From positions 1 to 34,360 of the IMG/VR virus record IMGVR_UViG_3300028735_000019: 34,360 nt of DNA; one strand, written 5' to 3'. Of the stretch, positions 6,767-14,943 are shown piece after piece (the first letter of the stretch is position 1; every line of letters starts with the position of its first letter). Under the pieces are notes generated by a model. That model was not told the DNA's origin. It saw nothing but the letters and a program-made list of their open reading frames with translations, and made no database searches. This stretch comes from a virus. Made by a program: the position numbers and the translations under genes.

Positions 6767-8395
6767 TTAAACAGAAATATAGGATGGATGGCCGGCATGG
6801 GATGATACCATGTGCCAGTATAGCTGGCATCCAATAAAGAAAGTATCCCATGCATCGGTGACGTGAGTTTTGAGTTCGTCCGGATTGTCCGGGCTGTCGG
6901 TTTCCTTTTCAGCCCGTTTATCTTTTTCAAAGCCATTTCTTCCCACTAGAATACCGGTGTTTTCCATGGCCATCAGGAGGTATTCGCAGTTGTGTTTATT
7001 AAAGGTGGGCAGTAAATACTCTGAACTACCACATAGTGCCTGGTGGATGATATTGTGTTTTACATGGTGTTTCATTGGCTGACCGATGTACAATTCATGA
7101 ACGGTCCAGCCTCTCTTAACCAAAACTTTGATAACGGTGTCTTTAAAGCTCTCTGCATCCAGTGGAGTGTCCCATACAGCGGTGGAGTCATACACGAACA
7201 CAACCTCACGTTTGGGATGATAATGGTAATAGTCGCACCAGTCGTTGGTAAGGTCGGTTAGCTTCCTGGGTGTTTTCACAAACATAGAGCGCAGGCAGCG
7301 CAGTTCATTATCTATGCGTTGCCCGGTTACCAGGTTATTGATGGCAGCATTATAATCAAAGGCAAGCACCAGCGGCTTGGATGGATCTACATCTGCATCG
7401 CGGCGGCAATCTTCTTTTGCCAACAGTTCCATATTATAATCAAGCGACTGCAGGTAAGAAACATTGGAAGATTCGTAGTAATGCAGCTTCTCGCTGAGTG
7501 CCGGGTAAAATCCATTTTCAACAGATCGGGGCCTTTGGTTCAGGTAGGCAGTTCGGAATATCATTGGTGGGTTCTCCCGTTTGCGGTCTGCCAGCCATTT
7601 CTCCCCGAGAACGTCTATGTTATCCAATACATTGAATTCTGCATAAAAAGTAGCCACGCTTCTGAATTGAGCCAATTCCTTTTTTAAAGCGTGTAGCTTC
7701 TTTTTGTAGTAAACTTCATCCAGCTGTGATTTTCGGGCTTTCAGGTCAACCATTTGGCTATACAGCGACTTAATGCATGTGATGAGTTCCTTATCCATTT
7801 GCTCGGCTTTATCCAGGATCCAGAACCCGGATTTAAGCGTGGGCATATCTGTGCTGTACGTTTGGCCATGATGCCAGGGACAATTACCAAAGTGCTGCCG
7901 GTTACCCCGATTGGCTGGCAGCACTTCATTGGTGATTTTTGAATAATCCAGATACTTGGCTTCAAATCCCATGAGATAATCCAAGCTCATGGAGTTGGCA
8001 GACATGGACCTGTCAAAGCTGATCATGTTTTGGATAGAGCCGTTCCACCAGCTGATTACGTGGTCATAACTAATAGGATCAATGATAGGTTTTGGCCAGT
8101 TAAGTTTTTTATCGGGCTTTCGGCCTACAAAATAATGGATGTTGCGTTTATAGCCCCAGCGATCAAGGGCAGAAAATATAGCAGGCAGAGTGTTCTGCAT
8201 CAGCTTGGCATAAGTGGGACTCATAAGCCCACCGGCAGAACGTGGCATTGAAGTAAGATAACGAAGCATCCAGGGAGCATCAATGCCCTCTGACTTGCCA
8301 AACCCACGCGAAGCAACGATATAGTTGTTGTGAGCACCTACGGTAAGGCACTCAATCTGTCCGGGATTGAAATAAATCTTTTTGCGGTCGCTCAT
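6767..8395 (-). CDS. Terminase large subunit
   Basis: The 542-aa protein is the ATP-driven packaging motor with C-terminal nuclease. Residues 29-35 (SRGFGKS) form a Walker A motif of the terminase type, with Gln13 upstream (FNPGQIE) as in the adenine-binding Q motif. The C-terminal half has LVLAFDYNAAINNLV and VVFVYDS, acidic strands typical of the RNase H-like nuclease, and HVTDAWDTFFIG as a likely third acidic motif. The start overlaps the stop of the upstream gene by 4 bases (ATGA), and both terminase-associated small genes lie directly upstream. The sequence resembles large terminases of Bacteroidota prophages. It is the last gene of its block, followed by about 400 bp without a gene. Confidence 0.85.
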   Translation of the reverse strand: MSDRKKIYFNPGQIECLTVGAHNNYIVASRGFGKSEGIDAPWMLRYLTSMPRSAGGLMSPTYAKLMQNTLPAIFSALDRWGYKRNIHYFVGRKPDKKLNWPKPIIDPISYDHVISWWNGSIQNMISFDRSMSANSMSLDYLMGFEAKYLDYSKITNEVLPANRGNRQHFGNCPWHHGQTYSTDMPTLKSGFWILDKAEQMDKELITCIKSLYSQMVDLKARKSQLDEVYYKKKLHALKKELAQFRSVATFYAEFNVLDNIDVLGEKWLADRKRENPPMIFRTAYLNQRPRSVENGFYPALSEKLHYYESSNVSYLQSLDYNMELLAKEDCRRDADVDPSKPLVLAFDYNAAINNLVTGQRIDNELRCLRSMFVKTPRKLTDLTNDWCDYYHYHPKREVVFVYDSTAVWDTPLDAESFKDTVIKVLVKRGWTVHELYIGQPMKHHVKHNIIHQALCGSSEYLLPTFNKHNCEYLLMAMENTGILVGRNGFEKDKRAEKETDSPDNPDELKTHVTDAWDTFFIGCQLYWHMVSSHAGHPSYISV

Positions 8396-8949
8396 GATAT
8401 TACTTCTGCTTCATCCAAATCATCCATATCACCGAGGTATTTTTTCCGGAGTTTGGCTTTTGTTTCTTCACTGATTGGTTTGAATCCGGCTGCTGATGCA
8501 TCGGTGGTCATTTCAAACTCAGGAACAAATATTTTATCGAAGCCGAGATCTTCATCCTCATCTTTATCCAGCTTAGTGTACTTACCAATCTTATCGGCTG
8601 CTGCGATCATGTTTCCGAGGTCATTTTTATCACGGGCTTTATTGTAAGCTTCCAGCAGCATTTGAATTACCTGGTACCGATGCCATTGTTTTGCCGGCAC
8701 CTGTACATTACCCATCAGCATCTTGGTAAAATACATCAGCCGGTATGCTTCCTGTTTGTCCAGTTGCAGTTGGTTCTGGATCCACAATTTCATTTCGTTG
8801 TCTGTTTTGCTGGGGTCAGACAACCATCGGGTAAACACCGTTTCGATTTTGGTCTTTAATTCCTGCTCTGCAGGTGTTAAGGTGATTTTTTTTGAAGAAA
8901 ACAGCGCTTTCTCTATCTTCTTTACTTTATCGGCATTGTATTTACCCAT
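8392..8949 (-). CDS. Terminase small-subunit-associated protein
   Basis: This 185-aa, highly charged helical protein (KIEKALFSSKKITLTPAEQELKTK..., then IAAADKIGKYTKLDKDEDED) lies directly before the large terminase, overlapping its start by 4 nt and the previous stop by 8 nt. Proteins of this kind precede the large subunit in Bacteroidota prophages and are usually regarded as small-subunit or DNA-recognition components. I see no clear helix-turn-helix motif. With the 86-aa protein upstream it may form a two-part small terminase, an inference from position. Confidence 0.6.
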   Translation of the reverse strand: MGKYNADKVKKIEKALFSSKKITLTPAEQELKTKIETVFTRWLSDPSKTDNEMKLWIQNQLQLDKQEAYRLMYFTKMLMGNVQVPAKQWHRYQVIQMLLEAYNKARDKNDLGNMIAAADKIGKYTKLDKDEDEDLGFDKIFVPEFEMTTDASAAGFKPISEETKAKLRKKYLGDMDDLDEAEVIS

Positions 8950-9202
8950 TGCTCATTTTTATGAAAGTTTTCACTGCTGCCGGGCTGCCCAATCTGGCAA
9001 AATGCATTTCTTTCTGCATTACATCCAGTTTTGCCTGAGCTTTCCCTTTTCGGTATATTTTGGATGCATCCGTGTAATTATTATTGATTGCTTCCTTTAG
9101 TTCATCTTCAGGCAATTCCATGATTAAAGCGCACTCTTCAGGACTCAGGCAATGGTATGCCAGATCATACAGTTTTTCCAGCTGTTCATTATCCAAGGTC
9201 AT
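8942..9202 (-). CDS. Small terminase-like DNA-binding protein
   Basis: The 86-aa protein resembles the DNA-binding N-terminal part of small terminase subunits: a helix-turn-helix-like start (LYDLAYHCLSPEECALIMELPEDELKEAI), then AYYKGK-type sequence (KIYRKGKAQAKLDVMQKEMHFARLGSPAAVKTFIKM), the usual small-terminase ending in which short helices pack after a lysine-rich helix. It overlaps the PLD-like gene by 14 nt and the 185-aa gene by 8 nt. It would recognise the packaging start and hand DNA to the large subunit. Confidence 0.6.
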   Translation of the reverse strand: MTLDNEQLEKLYDLAYHCLSPEECALIMELPEDELKEAINNNYTDASKIYRKGKAQAKLDVMQKEMHFARLGSPAAVKTFIKMSNG

Positions 9203-9713
9203 ATCGTTCAGCGGTTTTAACTATTTCGTTGAATTGAGCCAGCAAAGTATTGTACATTTCCTCATCGTAAGAAATGAGGGTACATTCCCATCGGGGGTTA
9301 ATGGAAAAGTTGGCCGAGCTGTGAACCACTACAGAAAACCGGTGGCCTTTTATAAGCATAACCTTGGCATGTATGGAAGTAAAGTACAACTCATCCATTA
9401 CCTGCTGAGAAAAAAGCAGGTAATGTTGTTTGTTGGCTTTTACAGAATGGTCAAGAATAACACGCAGGTTATTCACTTTTTTGTTCTCTTTAAGCCAATG
9501 GATGGCGCGACCAAATTCCTCTCCGATGGAAAAAGAAGTAATGTGAATATCACAACCATCATCAAACATATCAGCGATGTACATGAGCACTTCATCCATT
9601 CGGATGTTTCCGGTATGGAACTTCACCCCGGTAAGATATACGGGGTGAAGTTCCGGAAGATCCAACCATAAGAGATGATTGAATGGCTTATTTGAAGCTG
9701 GCGATTTTTTCAT
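9189..9713 (-). CDS. Phospholipase D-like (HKD) domain protein, degenerate motif
   Basis: The 174-aa protein has a single PLD-type motif: His115-x-Lys117, then Lys122 where Asp is usual, then Ser132-Ser133-x-Asn135 (SIHAKVMLIKG...HSSANFS). Upstream are the matching core strands (VKFHTGN, CDIHITSFS, NLRVILDHS). Single-motif members of this superfamily act as dimeric nucleases. The Asp-to-Lys change may weaken or abolish catalysis. The start chosen is ATG 9713; the longer frame begins with TTG. It overlaps both neighbours and lies directly before the terminase genes, so it may act on DNA during packaging or have become a binding protein. Confidence 0.65.
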   Translation of the reverse strand: MKKSPASNKPFNHLLWLDLPELHPVYLTGVKFHTGNIRMDEVLMYIADMFDDGCDIHITSFSIGEEFGRAIHWLKENKKVNNLRVILDHSVKANKQHYLLFSQQVMDELYFTSIHAKVMLIKGHRFSVVVHSSANFSINPRWECTLISYDEEMYNTLLAQFNEIVKTAERYDLG

Positions 9714-10374
9714 CAATTTCTTTCAGTTCTTTTTCCCAACCAATGATGCTGGCCTGCCGGGTGTTTATTTGTCGGGCAGAAAGGTTTCCCTTTTCCAGTT
9801 CCTTTTTAGCCCGGCTGATATTATCGGTTACAACCTTTTTGCGTTTGGTAAGCTGTTGAACCTGGGCAGCAATTTCAGCAGCCGTAACCGGTGCTGGGGC
9901 TTCTTCTTTTTTCAGTTTATCTACCTCAGCCCAAAATTCAATCTGCTCATTTTCGAGGATTTCCATTTCTTCTGCCAGCTTTTTCCGGGTTTCATCATCC
10001 GGTGCAGTTTTCAGTTTGTTGTGAAGGGCGGCGAGGTGAGGTACTATTTCTTTTACCCGGGCAAGTTTTTGCTTCAGCTCTCCCGGTAAATCATTCTCAT
10101 GAATGTTTTTCTCGGTGAGCTGTTTAATGAACTTACGTTCTGCAATATTAATTTCCGGGGCGGCAATGGTTGCTGCTGCTGGTGCGGATGGTTCAGGTAC
10201 TGCAGCAATCTTTGCCAGGTTGTACTCCAGCTTCTCCATCAGGAAGCCGGCATCACGTTTTTTCTTTTTCAACAGGTCGAGGATCGTTCTGTTGTTGCCA
10301 TGTTTTTCATACAGCAAAACCCCAGCATCGTAATCACGATGGGGGTTATTAAGCCAGTCAATAATTTCTTGCAT
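9688..10374 (-). CDS. Coiled-coil protein of the packaging block
   Basis: The 228-aa protein has a short N-terminal domain (MQEIIDWLNNPHRDYDAGVLLYEKHG) with a KKKKRDAGF basic patch, an Ala/Pro-rich linker (PEPSAPAAATIAAPEI), and then about 140 residues of predicted coiled coil rich in Lys and Glu. The N-terminal domain resembles short motifs in other Bacteroidota phage proteins, but I cannot name a family. It is followed with overlap by the PLD-like and terminase genes. A scaffolding or packaging-associated role is possible. A TGTCCTCT motif lies about 45 nt before its start, within the end of the methyltransferase gene. Confidence 0.6.
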   Translation of the reverse strand: MQEIIDWLNNPHRDYDAGVLLYEKHGNNRTILDLLKKKKRDAGFLMEKLEYNLAKIAAVPEPSAPAAATIAAPEINIAERKFIKQLTEKNIHENDLPGELKQKLARVKEIVPHLAALHNKLKTAPDDETRKKLAEEMEILENEQIEFWAEVDKLKKEEAPAPVTAAEIAAQVQQLTKRKKVVTDNISRAKKELEKGNLSARQINTRQASIIGWEKELKEIDEKIASFK

Positions 10375-10415
10375 AATTTATTGTTTATGCAAGTATAGTC
10401 TTTGCGGCTGCGAAT

Positions 10416-10952
10416 CTAGAGGACAGGGATTTTGGATATAAAGGCTACGGTCTCCACGTAGTGGAAATAACCGTCTTTATCGTTGGCCGGATCTCTTTGT
10501 TTCCAGCTAACTGTATCGTACAAGTTGGCATTTACATTCATCCTTTCCCAGCCATAGCCTTTGTATTCAAAATCGTGTACGATTACAATGCCCGCTTTTT
10601 TCTCAAACATGAGATTGGCAGTTTCTGGGCGGCTGTCTGCGTGGCCGTCTATAAAAGCCAAATCGATGTGGTCAGGATATTCCAGGGCAAGAAATGCATC
10701 GGCACCCAAAGAAAGGTGCAGATCCAGCTGATTCTTTTTCAGCTGTGCTGCATGTTTATTTTTTATGGCTTGGTACCATGCGGGTTCTTGCATTTCTATG
10801 GACATAACTTTTGCACCGGAATTGAGAAACAATTCGGTGCTGAAGTTACCGGGGCCAAACTCCACAATTTGTTTTGGCTGATAGGCGGCAAGCAGTACCC
10901 TAAGTAAGGGTAAATGGCTGGAGTAAGGATCTACAATGTGTGAATTTTCCAT
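10416..10952 (-). CDS. Class I SAM-dependent methyltransferase
   Basis: The 178-aa protein has the Rossmann methyltransferase order. Motif I is QIVEFGPGNFSTELF (about residues 33-47), with the glycine-containing loop for SAM. A following strand ends in an acidic residue (AKVMSIEMQEP). LAFIDGHADSRPET (about 97-110) is of the Methyltransf_24/TylF type, and a later strand is AGIVIVHDFEYKG. Such enzymes often methylate sugars or small molecules. It overlaps the glycosyltransferase gene by 22 nt, so the two probably act together on one product. It is not needed for virion assembly in known phages, which marks it as cargo. Confidence 0.7.
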   Translation of the reverse strand: MENSHIVDPYSSHLPLLRVLLAAYQPKQIVEFGPGNFSTELFLNSGAKVMSIEMQEPAWYQAIKNKHAAQLKKNQLDLHLSLGADAFLALEYPDHIDLAFIDGHADSRPETANLMFEKKAGIVIVHDFEYKGYGWERMNVNANLYDTVSWKQRDPANDKDGYFHYVETVAFISKIPVL

Positions 10953-11647
10953 GTTACGGCATTGATGGTTTCAGTTTGAATCTTATCGTTTTTATTCAGG
11001 GTTTGGCTTATGCTGTGAGCATGCGGCCAGTTTCGGCTGATGCGGTAATCGTATTCGCGGTGAGCTCTTACTACTCTTGGAATACCGAGCTTGTTTAGTT
11101 CAATGCTGATGTAAATATCTGTCATGTTTGCCCGTGGAAACATTTCCAGTGTGGGCTTGAAAGTATCGGTATGAAATGCCATCACTCCGGTACCAATTTC
11201 ATGCACAAAACGATCAGAGGAAACGGTAGCCAGGCAGCCAAGAAATTCTTTGCAATCCCAATAATAGGTTTTGCACGGACGATCTGTATGAAAAATTCGC
11301 CCATGGTTACTTATAACAGCTTTTCGATTGTACTTTTCAATGGTTTCAATCATCACTTTTGTGTGATTGCCCGGATAGATGATTTTATCATCGGTGGTAA
11401 ATATGTAGGCATTATTCCATTCTTCACATAAAAAGAACTTTCCTACATCGCCCAGGTCACCATATTCTTTTTCGCTTTCAAATATTCTGATTTTGGGGTG
11501 ACGGGCAAAATGCGGAATGTTTCCATTCCAGCCATTAAAATAAAGATTGATGATGTCTGCCTGAGGCAAGATACTGGCCAGGCACTCCTGGAGTGCTTTT
11601 TCCCGCGATGGGATGGTTGCCATGTTGTAAATAACGGGTGTTTTCAT
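10931..11647 (-). CDS. GT-A type glycosyltransferase
   Basis: The 238-aa protein starts MKTPVIYNMATIPSREKALQE, the opening strand and loop of a GT-A (GT2-like) fold, continues with ILPQADIINLYFNGW and IRIFESEKEYGDLGDVGKFF, and carries ITTDDKII-like sequence (YIFTTDDKIIYPGNH), the acidic metal- and nucleotide-sugar-binding site. A later RANMTDIYISIELNKLGI matches the acceptor-side acidic region. The start was placed at ATG 11647; the longer frame would run into the terminator hairpin. The gene follows a terminator and overlaps the methyltransferase gene. The likely target is a virion protein or a host surface glycan, which cannot be decided here. Confidence 0.7.
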   Translation of the reverse strand: MKTPVIYNMATIPSREKALQECLASILPQADIINLYFNGWNGNIPHFARHPKIRIFESEKEYGDLGDVGKFFLCEEWNNAYIFTTDDKIIYPGNHTKVMIETIEKYNRKAVISNHGRIFHTDRPCKTYYWDCKEFLGCLATVSSDRFVHEIGTGVMAFHTDTFKPTLEMFPRANMTDIYISIELNKLGIPRVVRAHREYDYRISRNWPHAHSISQTLNKNDKIQTETINAVTWKIHTL

Positions 11648-11650
11648 AAA

Positions 11651-11682
11651 ATAAAAACCCTCCACGTTTGCAAGGAGGGTTT
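11651..11682 (-). terminator. Rho-independent terminator after the capsid block
   Basis: AAACCCTCC and GGAGGGTTT pair perfectly over a 10-nt loop (11655-11682). On the minus strand the stem is followed by TTATTTTA. It lies between the 75-aa gene and the glycosyltransferase start, so it would end or reduce transcription from the capsid genes into the cargo pair. Confidence 0.75.
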
Positions 11683-11695
11683 CTGGTTGGGGTTA

Positions 11696-11923
11696 TTACT
11701 TTTTCTTTTTTGGCAGTTTCAGTTCGGGTGTACCGATCTCGGCTTCATCCGGAAACAGAATTTTTCTGTATTCTGGTGTTGGCTCTAAAAACGGATTGCC
11801 TTCTTTCCACAACTTTTCCTGAAGATCTTCAGGCAACGTTTCTAGGTTTACAATGCCGAGCCCCATGATATCCATGCGGCCCGGTGATGCAATACCTTTT
11901 AGCTGGAATTTTTTCCCTTCCAT
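11696..11923 (-). CDS. Small protein downstream of the second tube-like protein
   Basis: The 75-aa protein (MEGKKFQLKGIASPGRMDIMG...) is short and Pro/Lys-rich at the end (TPELKLPKKKK). It carries NLETLPEDLQEKLWKEGNPFLEPTPEY, a pattern seen in small proteins that follow capsid genes in Bacteroidota prophages. I know no function. It is followed directly by a terminator, so it is the last gene of the capsid transcript. Confidence 0.6.
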   Translation of the reverse strand: MEGKKFQLKGIASPGRMDIMGLGIVNLETLPEDLQEKLWKEGNPFLEPTPEYRKILFPDEAEIGTPELKLPKKKK

Positions 11924-11934
11924 ACGCTATTCTA

Positions 11935-12696
11935 TTAAGAAGATACAGGAGGAACTGTTGTGTTGGACAATGGAATTGGTCCGTTATAGAACGGAGCAGG
12001 CCCCAGTCCGCGGCTTTTCAGTTTAATGGTAAGCCCTCGGCGATCGGCAGTTGCCTTTCCCGTAGTGATGGATGCTTCCATAACTACAGCCGGGAAATCT
12101 TTGCTACCGATAACACGACGCTGGCCGTCTACCATTTCGCGAATGAATAAGCCACGTGTGTTTGGCAGCTTACGAGCCAGTGCAGCCACGTCTTTATCAA
12201 CTCCCGGATAGAACAATTCCAATTCGTGTTCCCATGATTTTCCATCCAGTTCGCCCACGTTGTTGTCAACAATGGCAGATGTATCCATAGTAGAATAAAG
12301 CGTAAGAAAGGATTTACCACTTTTCGGAATAAAATTACCGATGAGTGTGGTGGCCTGTTCGTTATTGGTAATGGCTGAGAAATGCTGTAAGTAAGGGAGC
12401 GGATCGTCAAGATCGTTCAATGGAATCCAGTATCCGATTACTTTTAAACCTGCTGGGTTTTCCTTTTGGTCAGGCCAATCCATATCAATAAATCCAAAAT
12501 TGGTAAACAGGTAGCTGTGAGCCGATGGAAAAGCAAGGGCTTTGGCTACAAAAGGAAAAGCAACCATAGGCGCTGCAATTACAGCCGGATGCACATGCAC
12601 ATCCAGGAAGTTTTCAGCTGCAAAGCTGAAAGCGGATCCTGCCACTACAGCCAGCAGGATCACGCTCAGAAACGAAACGATGAATTTTGTTTTCAT
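11935..12696 (-). CDS. Tail-tube-like or head-surface protein with a signal-like N-terminus
   Basis: The 253-aa protein begins with a typical Sec signal-like sequence (MKTKFIVSFLSVILLAVVAG, with a possible cleavage after AFSFAA near residue 27). The C-terminal half shares a pattern with the 175-aa protein at 14988-15515: a hydrophobic strand, a VDGQRRVIGS or DSNGRTRLVGS turn, then STTG/ITTG...AD and a final PAPFY or PAPYY. This pattern is common in tail-tube-type proteins of Bacteroidota siphophages. It lies directly after the major capsid gene, so it may be a decoration or tube protein. A hydrophobic leader on a virion protein is unusual and could target it to the membrane. Confidence 0.55.
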   Translation of the reverse strand: MKTKFIVSFLSVILLAVVAGSAFSFAAENFLDVHVHPAVIAAPMVAFPFVAKALAFPSAHSYLFTNFGFIDMDWPDQKENPAGLKVIGYWIPLNDLDDPLPYLQHFSAITNNEQATTLIGNFIPKSGKSFLTLYSTMDTSAIVDNNVGELDGKSWEHELELFYPGVDKDVAALARKLPNTRGLFIREMVDGQRRVIGSKDFPAVVMEASITTGKATADRRGLTIKLKSRGLGPAPFYNGPIPLSNTTVPPVSS

Positions 12697-12725
12697 GATT
12701 ATTTAAAGTGTTACGAGATTAAACA

Positions 12726-13676
12726 TTAAGAAATGGGAGTAATGGTTCCAACCATCAGGTGCTCCTTCTGGATGCTGGCAAACTGAACACCAAAAGCCAT
12801 TTTGGTAACAAAACGAGCTTTCCAGGGGTTGTCGATCTCTTTCACCAAAATGGTTGGGGTATCACTGGCAATGTCGGTACCAACCTGCAGGGTGGGAGAT
12901 TCAGCCAAATGAACGTAAGCACTACCGGCTTTACCAACCTGAGGAACGATGCGGCAACGCTTGTCAGAACCCAAAACATACATCCAGCTTTCAGACTGGT
13001 TGAAGTTGGCAGCTCCGTAATCATCGCGCATTTGTCTTTGTGCCAGGTCATACAGCGCATAAGGCACGAACATCACAGTGTTCTTTTCACGCATGGTAAC
13101 ATCGGCTGCATAGTACAGGTCAGTCAGCTTGTCCATTGCATTGGATGCAGTGATAGAACCCAGCGACATCAGGTTACCGTTTGCAACAGAAATGTTGTTT
13201 GCAGCAATTTCAGTAGCGGTAATGGTATCAAAACCATTGTACAATTCTGCGGTGGTGGTACCAGCCGGATTGCGGGAAGCATTCCAAATTGTTCTTGCAA
13301 GCTTCTTGCTTACCTCTGCCATAATAGCGGCCAGTATCTGAGCTTCCAGAGGATGCTTTGCTGGCTGTGCATTATTCAGCAGGTTTTGTCCAAGGATGGA
13401 TTTACGCAAGGCTTCAGGATCTTCATCGGTAATCACATCGCCCACGTAAACTTCCAGTTCACGGGCATTGATGGTGATACCAGACTGGGTGTTAACCTGG
13501 CCATCGTGTGGACGAAGCTCGAAGTTACCGAGCATCTGGCCGATTACTTCCTTCCATTGAATGTTAGGATAAAAGGCCATGAACTGCAAAACATGCTCAC
13601 GAAGAGCCAGGAAAGGAATCATCAGAAGTTCCTTCCGGTACTTCTCGGCGGTGTTGTTTAAGGCATTCAGTGTCAT
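12726..13676 (-). CDS. Major capsid protein
   Basis: The 316-aa protein has the layout of an HK97-fold capsid subunit. A helical N-terminal arm (NALNNTAEKYRKELLMIPFLALREHVL) is followed by a domain with TGITINARELEVYVGDVITDEDPEALRKS-like sequence, a long helix (ILAAIMAEVSKKLARTIWNA), and a C-terminal part with VMFVPYALYDLAQRQMRDDYG and KEIDNPWKARFVTKMAFGVQF, typical of P-domain strands. The gene order protease, scaffold-like protein, capsid protein upstream supports the call. It should be among the most abundant virion proteins. Confidence 0.85.
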   Translation of the reverse strand: MTLNALNNTAEKYRKELLMIPFLALREHVLQFMAFYPNIQWKEVIGQMLGNFELRPHDGQVNTQSGITINARELEVYVGDVITDEDPEALRKSILGQNLLNNAQPAKHPLEAQILAAIMAEVSKKLARTIWNASRNPAGTTTAELYNGFDTITATEIAANNISVANGNLMSLGSITASNAMDKLTDLYYAADVTMREKNTVMFVPYALYDLAQRQMRDDYGAANFNQSESWMYVLGSDKRCRIVPQVGKAGSAYVHLAESPTLQVGTDIASDTPTILVKEIDNPWKARFVTKMAFGVQFASIQKEHLMVGTITPIS

Positions 13677-13696
13677 TGTGAAGTGGTATTAAAAGA

Positions 13697-14059
13697 TTAG
13701 AAGTTGATTAACTCTTTGGCAGTGGCCACAATTTTTGAGAAGTCATCCTCGGCTGCAGCTTCAGTTTCAGTGGCTGCTTCTTTGGATGCAACAACCTTTG
13801 CAGGTTTTTCAGGTGCACTTTGGCGCAAAGCGGCAATGGTGGTATCGCGCTCAGCTACCTGTTGTTCCAGCTCAGTAACACGAGCCTGGAGGGGATTTTC
13901 TTCCGAAGCGGAAGCTACAACAGACTGGATGGCTGCAACAGCATCGAAGTTTTCTTCGGCTGCAGCTTCACCAAACAATCCGTTAATGGCATTGAGGCGC
14001 TGCTGAAGTGCATCGCGCTCTGCCACTACCTGATCAAATTTTGATTTTGGTACAAACAT
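13697..14059 (-). CDS. Scaffold-like coiled-coil protein
   Basis: The 120-aa protein is acidic, Ala- and Glu-rich, and predicted coiled coil: FDQVVAERDALQQRLNAI and VTELEQQVAERDTTIAALRQ. It lies between the S49 protease and the major capsid gene, where capsid scaffolds are usually encoded. It would guide assembly of the procapsid and then be removed by the protease. Its small size is within the range of scaffolds. It has no enzymatic motif. Confidence 0.65.
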   Translation of the reverse strand: MFVPKSKFDQVVAERDALQQRLNAINGLFGEAAAEENFDAVAAIQSVVASASEENPLQARVTELEQQVAERDTTIAALRQSAPEKPAKVVASKEAATETEAAAEDDFSKIVATAKELINF

Positions 14060-14061
14060 GG

Positions 14062-14943
14062 CTATGAGTTTAAAAGTGATTTGATTACAGATTCAAGGGG
14101 CATGATTTCATCAATCAGCCCTGTTTTAACGGCTTCACGGGCAAAGAAAACTTTGCCTGTTCCCCAGTCATCGGCTCCGGTTTTGAGTTTACCGGACCTT
14201 CCGGATTCTATGTATTGAATAAACCGATCATTCAGGACATTCAAGTCCTGCTTAATCAGTTTGAATTCTCCTTTATCAATGGCATCGCGGTACGGTTTAT
14301 TTTTATCCGTGCTGGCATCTGCGTACACCTCAATAATTTTAATTCCTTCCTTTTCAAAATATCCTTTGTAATCGGCCAGCGTTAAGAAGGTACCAATGGA
14401 TCCAACCCGGGCAAGCTCCTGGTTAGCCACAATGTAATCTGCCTGAGATGCTATCATCATCCCGGCACTGGCAGAAAGATCATCTACAAACGCAACGATG
14501 GGCTTGCCAACCGATTTAACAGCCTCTGCCATGGCCATACCCGCGTAGGCTTCGCCGCCCGGAGTATCCATCAGTAGAATGTGCGCTTTAATGTTTGGAT
14601 TTTTATCTGCCCGGAGTAACAGGTCCGCTTTGGTATTGATTCCGCTATCACCACATGCTTGATCGTATTTTGTAATTACATCCTGCATGCTGATAATGGC
14701 TACTGAATTTTCTGGAGCATTTTCCGGTGGGGATGCTTCACCATAGGTTGAAATAAAATAAGCACCGGTAACACCGGCACCGATTATTCCAATTCTTGAA
14801 TCTTCCTTTGATCTACCTTCAGAAGTAAATGGCTGAAAGTTTCCTTTAATAAATGAAGCGACCAGTGGCAAATAAGCTTCAGCAGCCTCAGGCGATATTG
14901 CCCAGGCTGCTGAAAGTGATTGTGTAATGGCTCTGATCTTCAT
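14062..14943 (-). CDS. S49 (SppA/ClpP-fold) capsid maturation protease
   Basis: The 293-aa protein has the ClpP/crotonase-type core of S49 peptidases: HILLMDTPGGEAYAGMAMAE, then GKPIVAFVDDLSASAGMMIAS with the likely nucleophile Ser159, then VGSIGTFLTLADY, and a Lys-rich segment STDKNKPYRD holding the probable general base (Lys214 or Lys216, 55 residues after the Ser, close to the spacing in phage S49C proteases). It would cleave scaffold and capsid proteins during maturation. The start is ATG 14943; an 11-bp hairpin covers it (see 14940-14967). The 18-nt longer TTG-started frame is rejected. Confidence 0.8.
   Translation of the reverse strand: MKIRAITQSLSAAWAISPEAAEAYLPLVASFIKGNFQPFTSEGRSKEDSRIGIIGAGVTGAYFISTYGEASPPENAPENSVAIISMQDVITKYDQACGDSGINTKADLLLRADKNPNIKAHILLMDTPGGEAYAGMAMAEAVKSVGKPIVAFVDDLSASAGMMIASQADYIVANQELARVGSIGTFLTLADYKGYFEKEGIKIIEVYADASTDKNKPYRDAIDKGEFKLIKQDLNVLNDRFIQYIESGRSGKLKTGADDWGTGKVFFAREAVKTGLIDEIMPLESVIKSLLNS

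Noticed and set aside
6611-6805. 64-aa plus-strand frame downstream of the terminase gene
   Set aside because: It covers the tandem hairpins and the end of the terminase gene on the other strand. The protein sequence shows no domain or start signal.
12759-13661. 300-aa plus-strand frame opposite the capsid gene
   Set aside because: It is the complement of the major capsid gene. Its sequence is rich in His, Cys and Gln in the manner of antisense frames, and no promoter was seen.
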